Positions 45,249 to 54,495 of a stretch of DNA of 64,000 bases are shown piece after piece (the first letter of the stretch is position 1; each line of letters begins with the position of its first letter). Made by a program: the position numbers and the translations under genes. This DNA comes from Chitinophagaceae bacterium. Its GTDB lineage: Bacteria > Bacteroidota > Bacteroidia > Chitinophagales > Chitinophagaceae. The DNA lies in contig CANGWB010000002.1 of assembly GCA_947457465.1 (NCBI GenBank), positions 1-64,000 on the forward strand. Reading direction: 5' to 3'. The notes under the pieces were generated by a model that saw only the letters and a list, made by a program, of their open reading frames with translations, did no database searches and was not told the DNA's origin.

Positions 45249-48035
45249 ATGAAGTGCGGACGGCTACTCGCCATATTGGTTTTATTGTTCTCGACCACTT
45301 TGAGTTTTGGTCAAAATCTCAAACTGGCGGGAAAGATCACCAACTCCAAAAACGAACCCCTCAGTGGCGTATCGATCAAAATTTTGGGATCCAATACCGG
45401 TACTATTACTGACGTTGAGGGTCGTTTTACCCTCAGCCTTTCAATCGGACAAAAATATACCCTGACCCTTTCAGCGGTCGGCTATGAAAACAAAACCATC
45501 GGCGAGGTGGAGGTAAAGGCCGGGCAATACAACGAGCTGAATGTGGTGATGGAAGTAAAAGAGAAAGTGGGCGAAGGAGTGACGATCACCACCAAAGGTT
45601 CCACCGCCCGAAAAGAATCCGTTAATGCCCTGATCACTTTTCAGCGCAACACGAACACCGTTGCTTCGGTTATTGCTGCCGAGACGGTTCGCCGTTCGCC
45701 CGACCGCAACACCGGTGAGGTACTGAAACGTACACCCGGCGCCAGTGTTCAGGAAGGAAAATTCATCATTATCCGCGGACTGGCGGATCGATACAATCAG
45801 GCCATGCTGAACGGTATCCTGCTCACCAGTACCGAACCCGATCGCAAAACCTTCTCCTTCGATCTGATCCCCGCCAACATGATCGATAACCTGATCATCA
45901 ACAAAGCCTTCGTTCCTGAGTATCCGGGTGAGTGGGCAGGCGGACTGATCCAGGTGAACACCAAAGACATTCCTTCCACCAACTCATTCAATGTGCAGGT
46001 AGGAACCGGCTTCAACTCACAGACCATCGGCAATACTTTTTATCGCGATCCAGGTGGTCGATTCGATTGGTTGGGTATCGATGATGGTACACGTAGCCTG
46101 CCTGCCGGTTATACCCGCAAAGCAGAATTTGATACTTCTTCACAAATGACCAAAACTGCTATCGGCAAAACCATGCGTAATGCCTGGGCACCGATCGCCG
46201 GATCAGCTCCTATGAACGTATCCTTCCAAAGCAGCGGAAGTTTTTCTTCGAATGTTTTCGGTAAGCGCATCGGGGGTATCATCGGTGTCAACTATAACAA
46301 AACCAATCGTCGGGTTCTATTGCTCAACCGATCCAACTCGATCTCTAATAATGTTGCTTCGATCAACTCCAACTTTAACGATACCCGCTATCAGCAGGAA
46401 GTTTCAGTGGGTGCCATCGGAAGTCTCGCGTTGCAATTGAACAGCCAAAACCGCATCTCTGTAAAGTCACTCATCAATGTCAACTCCAACAATGCCGTAA
46501 CTCAACGTGAAGGAGATGAATTCAATCGCGATGAGCAGATCCAAGGCTCTGACCTCACCTTCAAGCAAAATACATTCTTCACGACTCAGCTCACGGGTGA
46601 TCACACCATTACCAATCCGCTTAAGTTCCGTTGGTATGGTTCATTTACCATCCTCGATGGATATATTCCTGATCAACGTCGGATCGCCTACTCTCGTCTG
46701 GCCGGAACCTCCGATCCCTACCGACTCCTGATCTCCAACGTACTTTCTCAGCAAAGCGGCAGCCGCATCTTCCAGACCCTGAGTGATTATATCTACACGG
46801 CCGGTGGCGACCTCAGTTACAATTTTGACTGGTTGGGACAAAAACAAACCCTGAAAGGCGGATACATGCTTCAGATCAAGGATCGGTTGTATGATGCCAA
46901 CCTGTTTGCTAATTACCTGACCATCGATAATCCCGGACTCCGTCTATTGCCTGCCGATCGAGTATTCGATCCGATCCACTTCGGAAACGGAACCGATAAT
47001 CTATTTGGATTCGATGCGATTAAAGGACGTACGTTCCGCTACATGGCCAACACCATTCTAAATGGCGGGTTTCTCCAACTCGATAATCAATTCACCAAGA
47101 AGTTGCGGGTGGTATGGGGACTGCGCGTAGAACATTACGACCAATTGGTCGGCAGTGTGAAAACCTGGGACCCACGTCACACTTACTCTAAAGTATTGGA
47201 CTTCCTGCCAGGTTTGAATGCCACGTATAAAGCAAACACCAAGACCAACATCCGTCTCTCTGCCTCACAAACCGTGATCCGTCCCGAGTTACGTGAACTA
47301 GCCTTCCTGAATCTCTATGATTTTGAATTGAATGCCTCTGTTCAAGGGAATCCAAACTTGCTTCGTACGAAGATCGGAAACCTTGATCTGCGGTACGAAC
47401 TCTATCCCCGTGCAGGTGAGGTGTTGACAGTAGGTGCTTTCTTCAAGCGGTTTGATAATCCCATCGAGCAATTGTTCAATGAAGGAGTGGGCGGATCCAG
47501 TACGTTTAGTTATCAAAATGCCAAACGGGCTACCGTTTTCGGAGTTGAGGCTGAATTCAGAAAGAAACTTGACGCTGTTGATGTCTTGAAAAACTTCACC
47601 CTGCAGGCTAACGGTTCCTTGATCAAGAGTCAGGTGAAGGATCTTTCATTGGGTATCGATCGTACGCTGCAGGGCCAATCACCGTATATGATCAACCTGG
47701 GATTGTTATACGATCTCGAGAAAGCTGGATTGACCGCAACGCTTCTTTATAATCGGATCGGTGAGCGGATCTACTTGGTGGGCGATATCAGTGCCGGTTC
47801 CGGATCGCCGGACATCCTGGAAGCGCCTCGTCATCTGGTGGATTTTCAAATGAGCAAAAAAGTATTGAAGAAAAAAGGCGAGTTCCGTTTCAATATCTCT
47901 GATGTATTCAATACTGTTCAATACTTCTACCAGAACGTTGGCACTAAGTACAGTTTCCAAAAAACCACTGATGCCTATCGATTCACGCGTCAAACCGGTA
48001 CCACGTTCAGCTTAACCTTCAACTACACACTCTAA
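45249..48035 (+). CDS. TonB-dependent receptor with carboxypeptidase-regulatory-like N-domain
   Basis: Signal peptide; LAGKITNSKNEPLSGVSIKILGSNTGTITDVEGRFTLSL; plug (RTPGASVQEGKFIIIRGLADRYNQAMLNGILL), C-terminal aromatic TFSLTFNYTL; ATG at 45249 preferred to the TTG at 45231. Confidence 0.93.
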   Translation: MKCGRLLAILVLLFSTTLSFGQNLKLAGKITNSKNEPLSGVSIKILGSNTGTITDVEGRFTLSLSIGQKYTLTLSAVGYENKTIGEVEVKAGQYNELNVVMEVKEKVGEGVTITTKGSTARKESVNALITFQRNTNTVASVIAAETVRRSPDRNTGEVLKRTPGASVQEGKFIIIRGLADRYNQAMLNGILLTSTEPDRKTFSFDLIPANMIDNLIINKAFVPEYPGEWAGGLIQVNTKDIPSTNSFNVQVGTGFNSQTIGNTFYRDPGGRFDWLGIDDGTRSLPAGYTRKAEFDTSSQMTKTAIGKTMRNAWAPIAGSAPMNVSFQSSGSFSSNVFGKRIGGIIGVNYNKTNRRVLLLNRSNSISNNVASINSNFNDTRYQQEVSVGAIGSLALQLNSQNRISVKSLINVNSNNAVTQREGDEFNRDEQIQGSDLTFKQNTFFTTQLTGDHTITNPLKFRWYGSFTILDGYIPDQRRIAYSRLAGTSDPYRLLISNVLSQQSGSRIFQTLSDYIYTAGGDLSYNFDWLGQKQTLKGGYMLQIKDRLYDANLFANYLTIDNPGLRLLPADRVFDPIHFGNGTDNLFGFDAIKGRTFRYMANTILNGGFLQLDNQFTKKLRVVWGLRVEHYDQLVGSVKTWDPRHTYSKVLDFLPGLNATYKANTKTNIRLSASQTVIRPELRELAFLNLYDFELNASVQGNPNLLRTKIGNLDLRYELYPRAGEVLTVGAFFKRFDNPIEQLFNEGVGGSSTFSYQNAKRATVFGVEAEFRKKLDAVDVLKNFTLQANGSLIKSQVKDLSLGIDRTLQGQSPYMINLGLLYDLEKAGLTATLLYNRIGERIYLVGDISAGSGSPDILEAPRHLVDFQMSKKVLKKKGEFRFNISDVFNTVQYFYQNVGTKYSFQKTTDAYRFTRQTGTTFSLTFNYTL

Positions 48036-48064
48036 TCAACCTTTTTATTGTTAAACACCCCGTT

Positions 48065-49501
48065 ATGAAAAAAACCCTTATTCTGTTATCAGCACTGGCT
48101 ACCCTGGCTTGGACCGGTTGCCGTAAGATCGAGTCGGATGGAGAGATCCAGGTAGTTGTCGTCAGCGGAGGCGGTGGCGGTACAGCTCAAGGAGAGACCA
48201 TCACGCTTCAAGGACGCATCAGCAAGGATACCCTTCTGAAAAAACAAAACACCTACATCCTGAAAGGCTTGGTGTATATGGTGAACAATGCCACCATGAC
48301 CATCGAACCTGGTACTGTTATCAAAGGATCATTCAGTGGCGCAGACGTAGCTGCGTTGGTGATCACACGCGGCGCCAAGATCCAGGCAAATGGTACTGCT
48401 ACTGATCCCATCGTATTTACATCTGCTTCTCCCAATCCTCAATCGGGTGACTGGGGTGGTATCGTCATCTGTGGAAAAGCACCGGTTAATACTAGCTTCA
48501 ACGGTGCTGCGAACACATTCCAAGTGGAAGGTGGTATCGATAATGGCAATGGAGATGGTCTCGCTGGCGGTACAGACGCAGCAGACAATTCCGGTTCTCT
48601 CAAATTTGTGCGCATTGAGTATGCCGGATATGCCTTTCAGCCCGATAAGGAGATTAACAGTTTGACCATGGCTGCCGTAGGAAGCGGAACGACCATTGAA
48701 AACATCCAGGTTTCTTATGCTAAGGATGATGCATATGAGTGGTTCGGCGGTACGGTCAATTGCAAATTCCTGATCGCGTATAAAACCCTGGATGATGATT
48801 TCGATACCGATAATGGGTATAACGGTAAAGTACAATTCGGTCTTGTGATCCGCGATTCACTCTTGGCCGATATCTCTCGCTCCGAAGCCTTCGAAAGTGA
48901 TAACAACTCGGGCGGTACTACTGCTACTCCTAAAACCGCACCGATCTTCAGTAATATCACTGCGATCGGTCCGCGTGCCACACTCACCAATGTAGGAAAT
49001 ACCTTGTTCCGCGGTGGTGCACACATCCGTCGTAATACAGCCATGTCCCTTTTCAATTCGATCATCATGGGATGGCCCATCGGCCTTGAGCTGGATGCCA
49101 CTACAGGTTCATCGGTTGCCCTCAACATGGAAGACAGCTCACTGCGCTTACGCAACGTCACCCTGGCCGGTAACACCGTTGCCATCCGTTTTGCTGGAAC
49201 AGCCGGTGCGACCATCACGAATGATGCCGCCTTTGCCACTTGGTTCAATACTCCATTCTATAATAATGATATCTTGGTGAATGTAGGTGACGCTCGTTTG
49301 ATCCAGCCCTTCAACTACGCTGCCCCAGACCCTACTCCATTTGCCGGTTCGAACGGAAATGCCAGGATCAATACTGGTGGCGGATTTACGGATCCCAAGT
49401 TCAACGGTGATACGTTCTTCGACAAGACCATCACGTTCCGCGGCGGTATCGCTCCGGCCGGTCCGTTGACCAGCTGGTGGAAAGGTTGGACTAAATTCTG
49501 A
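48065..49501 (+). CDS. Secreted lipoprotein, predicted right-handed beta-helix-like
   Basis: Lipobox LATLAWTGCRK; TIEPGTVIKGSFSG..ALVITRGAKIQANGTATDPIVFTSA; pair with upstream TBDT. Confidence 0.7.
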   Translation: MKKTLILLSALATLAWTGCRKIESDGEIQVVVVSGGGGGTAQGETITLQGRISKDTLLKKQNTYILKGLVYMVNNATMTIEPGTVIKGSFSGADVAALVITRGAKIQANGTATDPIVFTSASPNPQSGDWGGIVICGKAPVNTSFNGAANTFQVEGGIDNGNGDGLAGGTDAADNSGSLKFVRIEYAGYAFQPDKEINSLTMAAVGSGTTIENIQVSYAKDDAYEWFGGTVNCKFLIAYKTLDDDFDTDNGYNGKVQFGLVIRDSLLADISRSEAFESDNNSGGTTATPKTAPIFSNITAIGPRATLTNVGNTLFRGGAHIRRNTAMSLFNSIIMGWPIGLELDATTGSSVALNMEDSSLRLRNVTLAGNTVAIRFAGTAGATITNDAAFATWFNTPFYNNDILVNVGDARLIQPFNYAAPDPTPFAGSNGNARINTGGGFTDPKFNGDTFFDKTITFRGGIAPAGPLTSWWKGWTKF

Positions 49502-49523
49502 TTTTTCTCCTCTGATAATTGAT

Positions 49524-49556
49524 ACATCGCCTCCGCAAGGAGGCGATGTTGTTTTT
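49524..49556 (+). terminator. Intrinsic terminator after the beta-helix lipoprotein gene
   Basis: ACATCGCCTCC-gcaa-GGAGGCGATGT then TGTTTTT. Confidence 0.88.
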
Positions 49557-49563
49557 ACCTTTG
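49556..49563 (+). promoter_or_regulatory. -7 element TACCTTTG upstream of ppk1
   Basis: TAnnTTTG match directly after the terminator T-tract, 12 nt before the ATG at 49575. Confidence 0.5.
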
Positions 49564-49574
49564 CTACTGACTAT

Positions 49575-51638
49575 ATGAAAGCTAAATTCCTCGCACGAGA
49601 TATCAGTTGGTTAAGTTTCAATGCCCGCGTATTGCAAGAAGCGAATGATCCAAGCATTTCGCTGCAGGATCGTATCCGTTTCATGGGTATCTTCTCCAAC
49701 AACATGGATGAATTCTTTCGCGTTCGAGTGGCTACGTTGAAGCGCATGGTGGAGTGGACCCAGTTGAAAAAAAAGGCTTCATTTGACCGCATCGAGTCGC
49801 CGCAGCAGATATTGGATGAGATTCAGCAGGTTGTTCTTCGTCAGCAAAATGAATTCAATCGGATTTGGGAAAATGTATACCGCGAACTACGTAAGCAGGG
49901 CGTATTTCTGGTTGATGAGAAAAAAATCAATGCTGAACAACGTCGTTTTGTCCGTACATATTTTGAGGATGTGGTCCGTCCGTACATCATTCCGCTCATG
50001 ATCGAAAACATTCCGCAATTTCCTTACCTGCGGGATAAAAGTCTGTATCTCGGCGTGGTGCTTTCCAATAAAAAAGACTCGTACCAGGAGCGATTCTCTG
50101 TCATTGAGATCCCAGCTCGTTCGGTCGGACGTTTCGTGCAATTGCCCTCCAAGCCTGGAACACATTCTATCATGTTGCTGGAAGACTTGATCCGTTCGAA
50201 TCTGCCGGTTTTGTTCACCCACACCAAATATGACCAGTTCGAGGCGAGTGTATTCAAGATCACCAAGGATGCCGAGATCGACATGGATCAGGAGGTAGGT
50301 TTGAATCTGGTAGAAAAATTACAGAAGGGGTTAAAAAGCAGACGTAAAGGAAAACCGGTTCGTTTTATTTACGAGCGGACAATGAATCCTCGTTTGTTAC
50401 AATACCTGATCGACAAACTACAACTCAGTCGAAAGAGCAATATCATCCCGGGCGGACACATCCATCATTTCCGGCATTTCATGGATTTCCCCAAAGTACT
50501 GGCCAACCCGACCCCCCGTCCGTCTCCCTTTCGCCATCCGGCATTAAAAAAGTCACAACTGGTTTCCGAGGTGATTCAGCAGCGCGACGTGATGCTTCAT
50601 TTTCCCTACCACAGTTTCGATCCGGTGATCGATCTGCTTCGGGAAGCGGCCATGGATGACGATGTTTTATCGATTCAGATCACGGCGTATCGACTTGCCT
50701 CTAATTCCAAGGTCATCAATGCGTTGATCAACGCCTCTCGAAATGGGAAGAAAGTGGTTGTTTGTCTGGAACTGAAAGCCCGTTTCGATGAAGAAGCCAA
50801 TCTCGAATGGAAATCCACATTGGAAGAAGAAGGCGTACAAGTATTGGTCGGTATTCCGAATAAAAAGGTGCATGCCAAGCTTTGTTGTATCCGAAAGAGA
50901 AAAGGTAAAAAGGTTATCGCCTATGGTTTTATCTCCACCGGAAACCTGAATGAAAAAACAGCGACGGTTTATGCCGACCATTGTTTGCTGACCGCCTCGC
51001 CTGTTTTGATGGCAGAAGTTGAAAAAGTATTTACCTATCTCGCAGAATGGAGAAACGGGATTGCGCCATTACGTAGTCTGAAGCATTTACTGGCAGCGCC
51101 GACCAATATGCGCCGGAGAATACTCGATCATATTCAGGCGGAGATCCGGCTGGCAAGGAAAGGAAAGCCCGCTGAAATCATCGTGAAACTGAATTCATTG
51201 AGTGATGGGGTGCTGCTGGAAGCGCTGTATAAAGCTGCGCGAGCAGGTGTGCAGGTACACCTGATCATACGGGGGATATTCTGTCAGCAAATCAACGGGG
51301 ATGATATAGACGCACAAGTTCATGCGATCAGCATTGTTGATCAATATTTGGAGCATGCCCGGGTTATGATCTTTTCAAGAGGAGGCGATCCGCTGGTATA
51401 TATCAGCAGTGCAGATTGGATGGTGCGCAACCTGGATCATCGCGTGGAGGTGGCTACACCTGTTTATGATGATCGGATCAAACAGGAACTGATCGACCTC
51501 ATTCGCATTCAGTTGGTCGATAATCAAAAGGCGCGTATTTTGGAGCCCGGTTTAACCAATCGATATGTTTCAGCCGGACGTAAAAAGATACGATCACAGG
51601 AGCAGACCTATGTATTCCTTCGTTCCAAACTTCGCTAA
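49575..51638 (+). CDS. ppk1: Polyphosphate kinase 1
   Basis: FLARDISWLSFNARVLQEANDPSISLQDRIRFMGIFSNNMDEFFRVRV; HFPYHSFDPVIDLLREAAMDDDVLSIQITAYR; YGFISTGNLNEKTATVYADHCLLTA. Confidence 0.97.
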   Translation: MKAKFLARDISWLSFNARVLQEANDPSISLQDRIRFMGIFSNNMDEFFRVRVATLKRMVEWTQLKKKASFDRIESPQQILDEIQQVVLRQQNEFNRIWENVYRELRKQGVFLVDEKKINAEQRRFVRTYFEDVVRPYIIPLMIENIPQFPYLRDKSLYLGVVLSNKKDSYQERFSVIEIPARSVGRFVQLPSKPGTHSIMLLEDLIRSNLPVLFTHTKYDQFEASVFKITKDAEIDMDQEVGLNLVEKLQKGLKSRRKGKPVRFIYERTMNPRLLQYLIDKLQLSRKSNIIPGGHIHHFRHFMDFPKVLANPTPRPSPFRHPALKKSQLVSEVIQQRDVMLHFPYHSFDPVIDLLREAAMDDDVLSIQITAYRLASNSKVINALINASRNGKKVVVCLELKARFDEEANLEWKSTLEEEGVQVLVGIPNKKVHAKLCCIRKRKGKKVIAYGFISTGNLNEKTATVYADHCLLTASPVLMAEVEKVFTYLAEWRNGIAPLRSLKHLLAAPTNMRRRILDHIQAEIRLARKGKPAEIIVKLNSLSDGVLLEALYKAARAGVQVHLIIRGIFCQQINGDDIDAQVHAISIVDQYLEHARVMIFSRGGDPLVYISSADWMVRNLDHRVEVATPVYDDRIKQELIDLIRIQLVDNQKARILEPGLTNRYVSAGRKKIRSQEQTYVFLRSKLR

Positions 51639-52529
51639 ATGATCCTGGCGGCCATTGATATCGGCAGCAATGCTGCTCGTTTACTGATTTCAGAGGTAAC
51701 ATCTATCGGAAAAGAATCTCGCGTCGATCGATTGAATTTTCTTCGTATTCCGCTTCGTTTGGGATTTGACGTATTTGAAAAGGGATACATTGGTGCTCGT
51801 CGTAAGAAAATGCTTATTGACACCATCGATGTGTTCGCTCGTCTGATCAGTATGCACGAAGTGGATCATTATATAGCCTGTGCCACCAGTGCGATGCGCG
51901 ATGCCTCCAACTCGAAGGAGATCATTCGGGAAATACGTCAGCAGACCGGTATCGGCATCGATATCATTTCCGGCGACTTGGAAGCAGAAATAATTTATGA
52001 GAATCATATTGCGGAGCTGCTTGATCCTGGCCATAGCTATCTCTATATCGACGTAGGGGGTGGTAGTACTGAGCTCACCTTCTATCATCAGTCTGAAGTC
52101 GTTTTTCAGCGTTCGTTCAATGTAGGAACGATCCGAATGCTCACCAAGCAGATGGATGATGCGGTTTGGCAAGAGATGAAACAATTTCTTCGAGACTTTG
52201 CCAAGAGCTACAATCAGGTCACGGCCATCGGTTCAGGTGGGAACATCAACAAATTGGCTTCGCTGGTTAATGGTAAATCCGGTAAATCCATTTCAGCTGA
52301 AACCGTACGGGAGATGCACCGAGAGTTGAGTGATCTGACCGTCGAGGAGCGTATGCTTCGATACAAATTGAAACGCGATCGTGCAGACGTCATCGTTCCG
52401 GCCTTGCTGATCTATACCCATCTGATGAAATGGGGCGGTATCGAGGAGATCTATGTACCCAAGATCGGTTTGGCTGATGGGCTGATCCACCATCTTCGTG
52501 AACAGTTGTTGGAAACAGCTAAGCGATGA
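51639..52529 (+). CDS. Ppx/GppA phosphatase family protein (exopolyphosphatase-like)
   Basis: AAIDIGSNAARLLISEV; DVGGGSTELTFY; GSGGNINKLASL; directly follows ppk1. Confidence 0.94.
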   Translation: MILAAIDIGSNAARLLISEVTSIGKESRVDRLNFLRIPLRLGFDVFEKGYIGARRKKMLIDTIDVFARLISMHEVDHYIACATSAMRDASNSKEIIREIRQQTGIGIDIISGDLEAEIIYENHIAELLDPGHSYLYIDVGGGSTELTFYHQSEVVFQRSFNVGTIRMLTKQMDDAVWQEMKQFLRDFAKSYNQVTAIGSGGNINKLASLVNGKSGKSISAETVREMHRELSDLTVEERMLRYKLKRDRADVIVPALLIYTHLMKWGGIEEIYVPKIGLADGLIHHLREQLLETAKR

Positions 52530-53568
52530 CACCCACGCCTGTATTGGCGAAGGGATCTTCACCCCTAGTCCTTTGCTGAATTTTGTTACCCTCCGTCATC
52601 ACTTTTCGTATCACAGGCGTAATGCAATCCGAATAATCGCGTTGCACATATTCACCTTGCTGTAACCAATTCAATAACGCGGGTCTTTCTTTTTCACTTA
52701 GTCTGTTCAGGCAACGTACACCCAGCCCTTTCAAGGCAGCCGCGTTGCAGACCTGTTCGTATTGACCTTGTATCGGTACGGCCAGGATCTTCTTTCCTAA
52801 GTGTATGGCTTCGGCAGGCGTCTCAAAACCCGCTCCGCAAATGATGCCATCTGCATGGATCAGGCTTTCATCGAATCGCTTCCGGTCGATCGGAAGAAAA
52901 GTGACGTTGCCGTTCTGTCTGAATGTATTCGTGCTTTTGGAAAAAACTTCGAACCGAGTGCCGGGTAGCGTTCGGAACAGTTGCTCGAGAAAGCTCTCCT
53001 CGTAGGCGGGCAGGTACACGGTGATGTGACCGGATCGGGTAGGCACAGCCTGTATGACCTCTGGCTTGATCACCGGCATGAAAATGTTGGGATGGTAGGA
53101 ATCGAAATGCAGACCGATGTGTTTAGAGGCTTGTACAAAGTGTCGCAATAAAGCCTCCCCATGCCAGGATCGGTTGCGTGGACGGGGGGTCTGCGAATAT
53201 TGGAAACTTGCCTGATGTCCGAAATGAATAGAGGGGGCGCCTTGTAGCTTACAAGCCAATGAAGTGATGAAGTCAAAGTCATTTATGATCAGGTCGTACT
53301 TTTTTACGGGTAACTGTTTGGCATCTCGAATCACCTGTGCGGGATGGGTTTTTCGGATCAGTTGCCAGTAATTCAATCCCCCTTTGTTATTGTAAAATAA
53401 ACTGAGGCCCTTACTTCTGTAAGCGACCGGTCCATCAAAAGGTAAATGACTATTCGATCCGCTGAGGAACACATCCACCTTCCCGTATAATTCCAAGTAA
53501 GGCAGTAGTGTTTGTGCCCGACTTACATGTCCGTTACCGGTCGCCTGTACGGCATATAGGATCTTCAT
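52519..53568 (-). CDS. MurG/GT28-like glycosyltransferase
   Basis: MKILYAVQATGNGHVSRAQTLLPYL; CGAGFETPAEAIHLGKKILAVPIQGQYEQVCNAAAL nucleotide-sugar region; 4-bp overlap with the upstream metallophosphoesterase. Confidence 0.85.
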   Translation of the reverse strand: MKILYAVQATGNGHVSRAQTLLPYLELYGKVDVFLSGSNSHLPFDGPVAYRSKGLSLFYNNKGGLNYWQLIRKTHPAQVIRDAKQLPVKKYDLIINDFDFITSLACKLQGAPSIHFGHQASFQYSQTPRPRNRSWHGEALLRHFVQASKHIGLHFDSYHPNIFMPVIKPEVIQAVPTRSGHITVYLPAYEESFLEQLFRTLPGTRFEVFSKSTNTFRQNGNVTFLPIDRKRFDESLIHADGIICGAGFETPAEAIHLGKKILAVPIQGQYEQVCNAAALKGLGVRCLNRLSEKERPALLNWLQQGEYVQRDYSDCITPVIRKVMTEGNKIQQRTRGEDPFANTGVGVIA

Positions 53569-54416
53569 GATGGTATGGGTAATGAGTGAATGTGCATGGA
53601 AACTTCTTCGGTGACGACTTCCACCTCTTTCAATCGGACCGGAAGGGAAACGACGGGCGCGGAGGCAAAATCCTGTTCTTGGTAATGGTACAGACTCCAG
53701 CTACCGTTGGAGTATTCCAACGAGGTGAGGTTCTCGATCCAGTCGCCGCTGTTCATGTAAATGACACTTCCTTTTTCGGTCTCGATCACGCGTTTCTGGG
53801 GCTGGTGGATATGTCCACAGATCACGTATTTATATCCTTTCTCGATCGCTAGTTCAGCTGCCGTTTGTTCAAAATTGTCGATCCAGGCAACCGCTTTCTT
53901 GACGCCGTTCTTCACCTTTTTACTCAAGCTCATTTTAGGTCGGTTGCATTTGACAAGCACCCAGTTGATCAGCCGGTTCAGTAAAATCAACCAGTCATAT
54001 CCGATACCTCCCCATTTGGCGATGAACTTGGCGCTGCCTTTGGTCGTCGCATCGAATACATCGCCGTGAAAGATCCAAGTCATCTGTCCATCGATCTCTA
54101 ATACCAATTTATCCGTCAGCTGAAAGTGACTCAATTGCCAGCCACTGTACCGTCTTAACATTTCATCGTGGTTGCCGGTAATGTATACCACACGTGTTCC
54201 TAACTCAGTCAGGTTCAGAATCTCTTTGATCACCTGCAGATGCGAAGCCGGGAAATAACGTTTACTGAATTGCCAGCCATCGATGATATCCCCGTTCAGG
54301 ATAAGCCATTTGGGACGGATGTGACGCAGGTATTGTACGATCTCTTTTGCATGGCAACCGTAGGTGCCTAAATGCAGATCGGAGAGGACTACTATATCGG
54401 CCTCGCGGTAATTCAT
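53565..54416 (-). CDS. UDP-2,3-diacylglucosamine diphosphatase-like / PlcP-like metallophosphoesterase
   Basis: VVLSDLHLGTYGCHAKEIVQYLRHIRPKWLILNGDIIDGW; ITGNHDE; HGDVFD; ICGHIHQPQ. Confidence 0.9.
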   Translation of the reverse strand: MNYREADIVVLSDLHLGTYGCHAKEIVQYLRHIRPKWLILNGDIIDGWQFSKRYFPASHLQVIKEILNLTELGTRVVYITGNHDEMLRRYSGWQLSHFQLTDKLVLEIDGQMTWIFHGDVFDATTKGSAKFIAKWGGIGYDWLILLNRLINWVLVKCNRPKMSLSKKVKNGVKKAVAWIDNFEQTAAELAIEKGYKYVICGHIHQPQKRVIETEKGSVIYMNSGDWIENLTSLEYSNGSWSLYHYQEQDFASAPVVSLPVRLKEVEVVTEEVSMHIHSLPIPS

Positions 54417-54441
54417 CGGCGGGTGTTTGTCTAAATTCCCA

Positions 54442-54485
54442 ACCGAACGTTAAGTGAACGCTACCGAAATCTTATTTTCCTGTTA
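54442..54485 (-). promoter_or_regulatory. Candidate Pho-box array: four 11-bp-phased TAnC-type repeats
   Basis: On the minus strand TAACAGGAAAA TAAGATTTCGG TAGCGTTCACT TAACGTTCGGT, 25 nt before the metallophosphoesterase ATG. Confidence 0.55.
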
Positions 54486-54495
54486 TCAGTACGTA

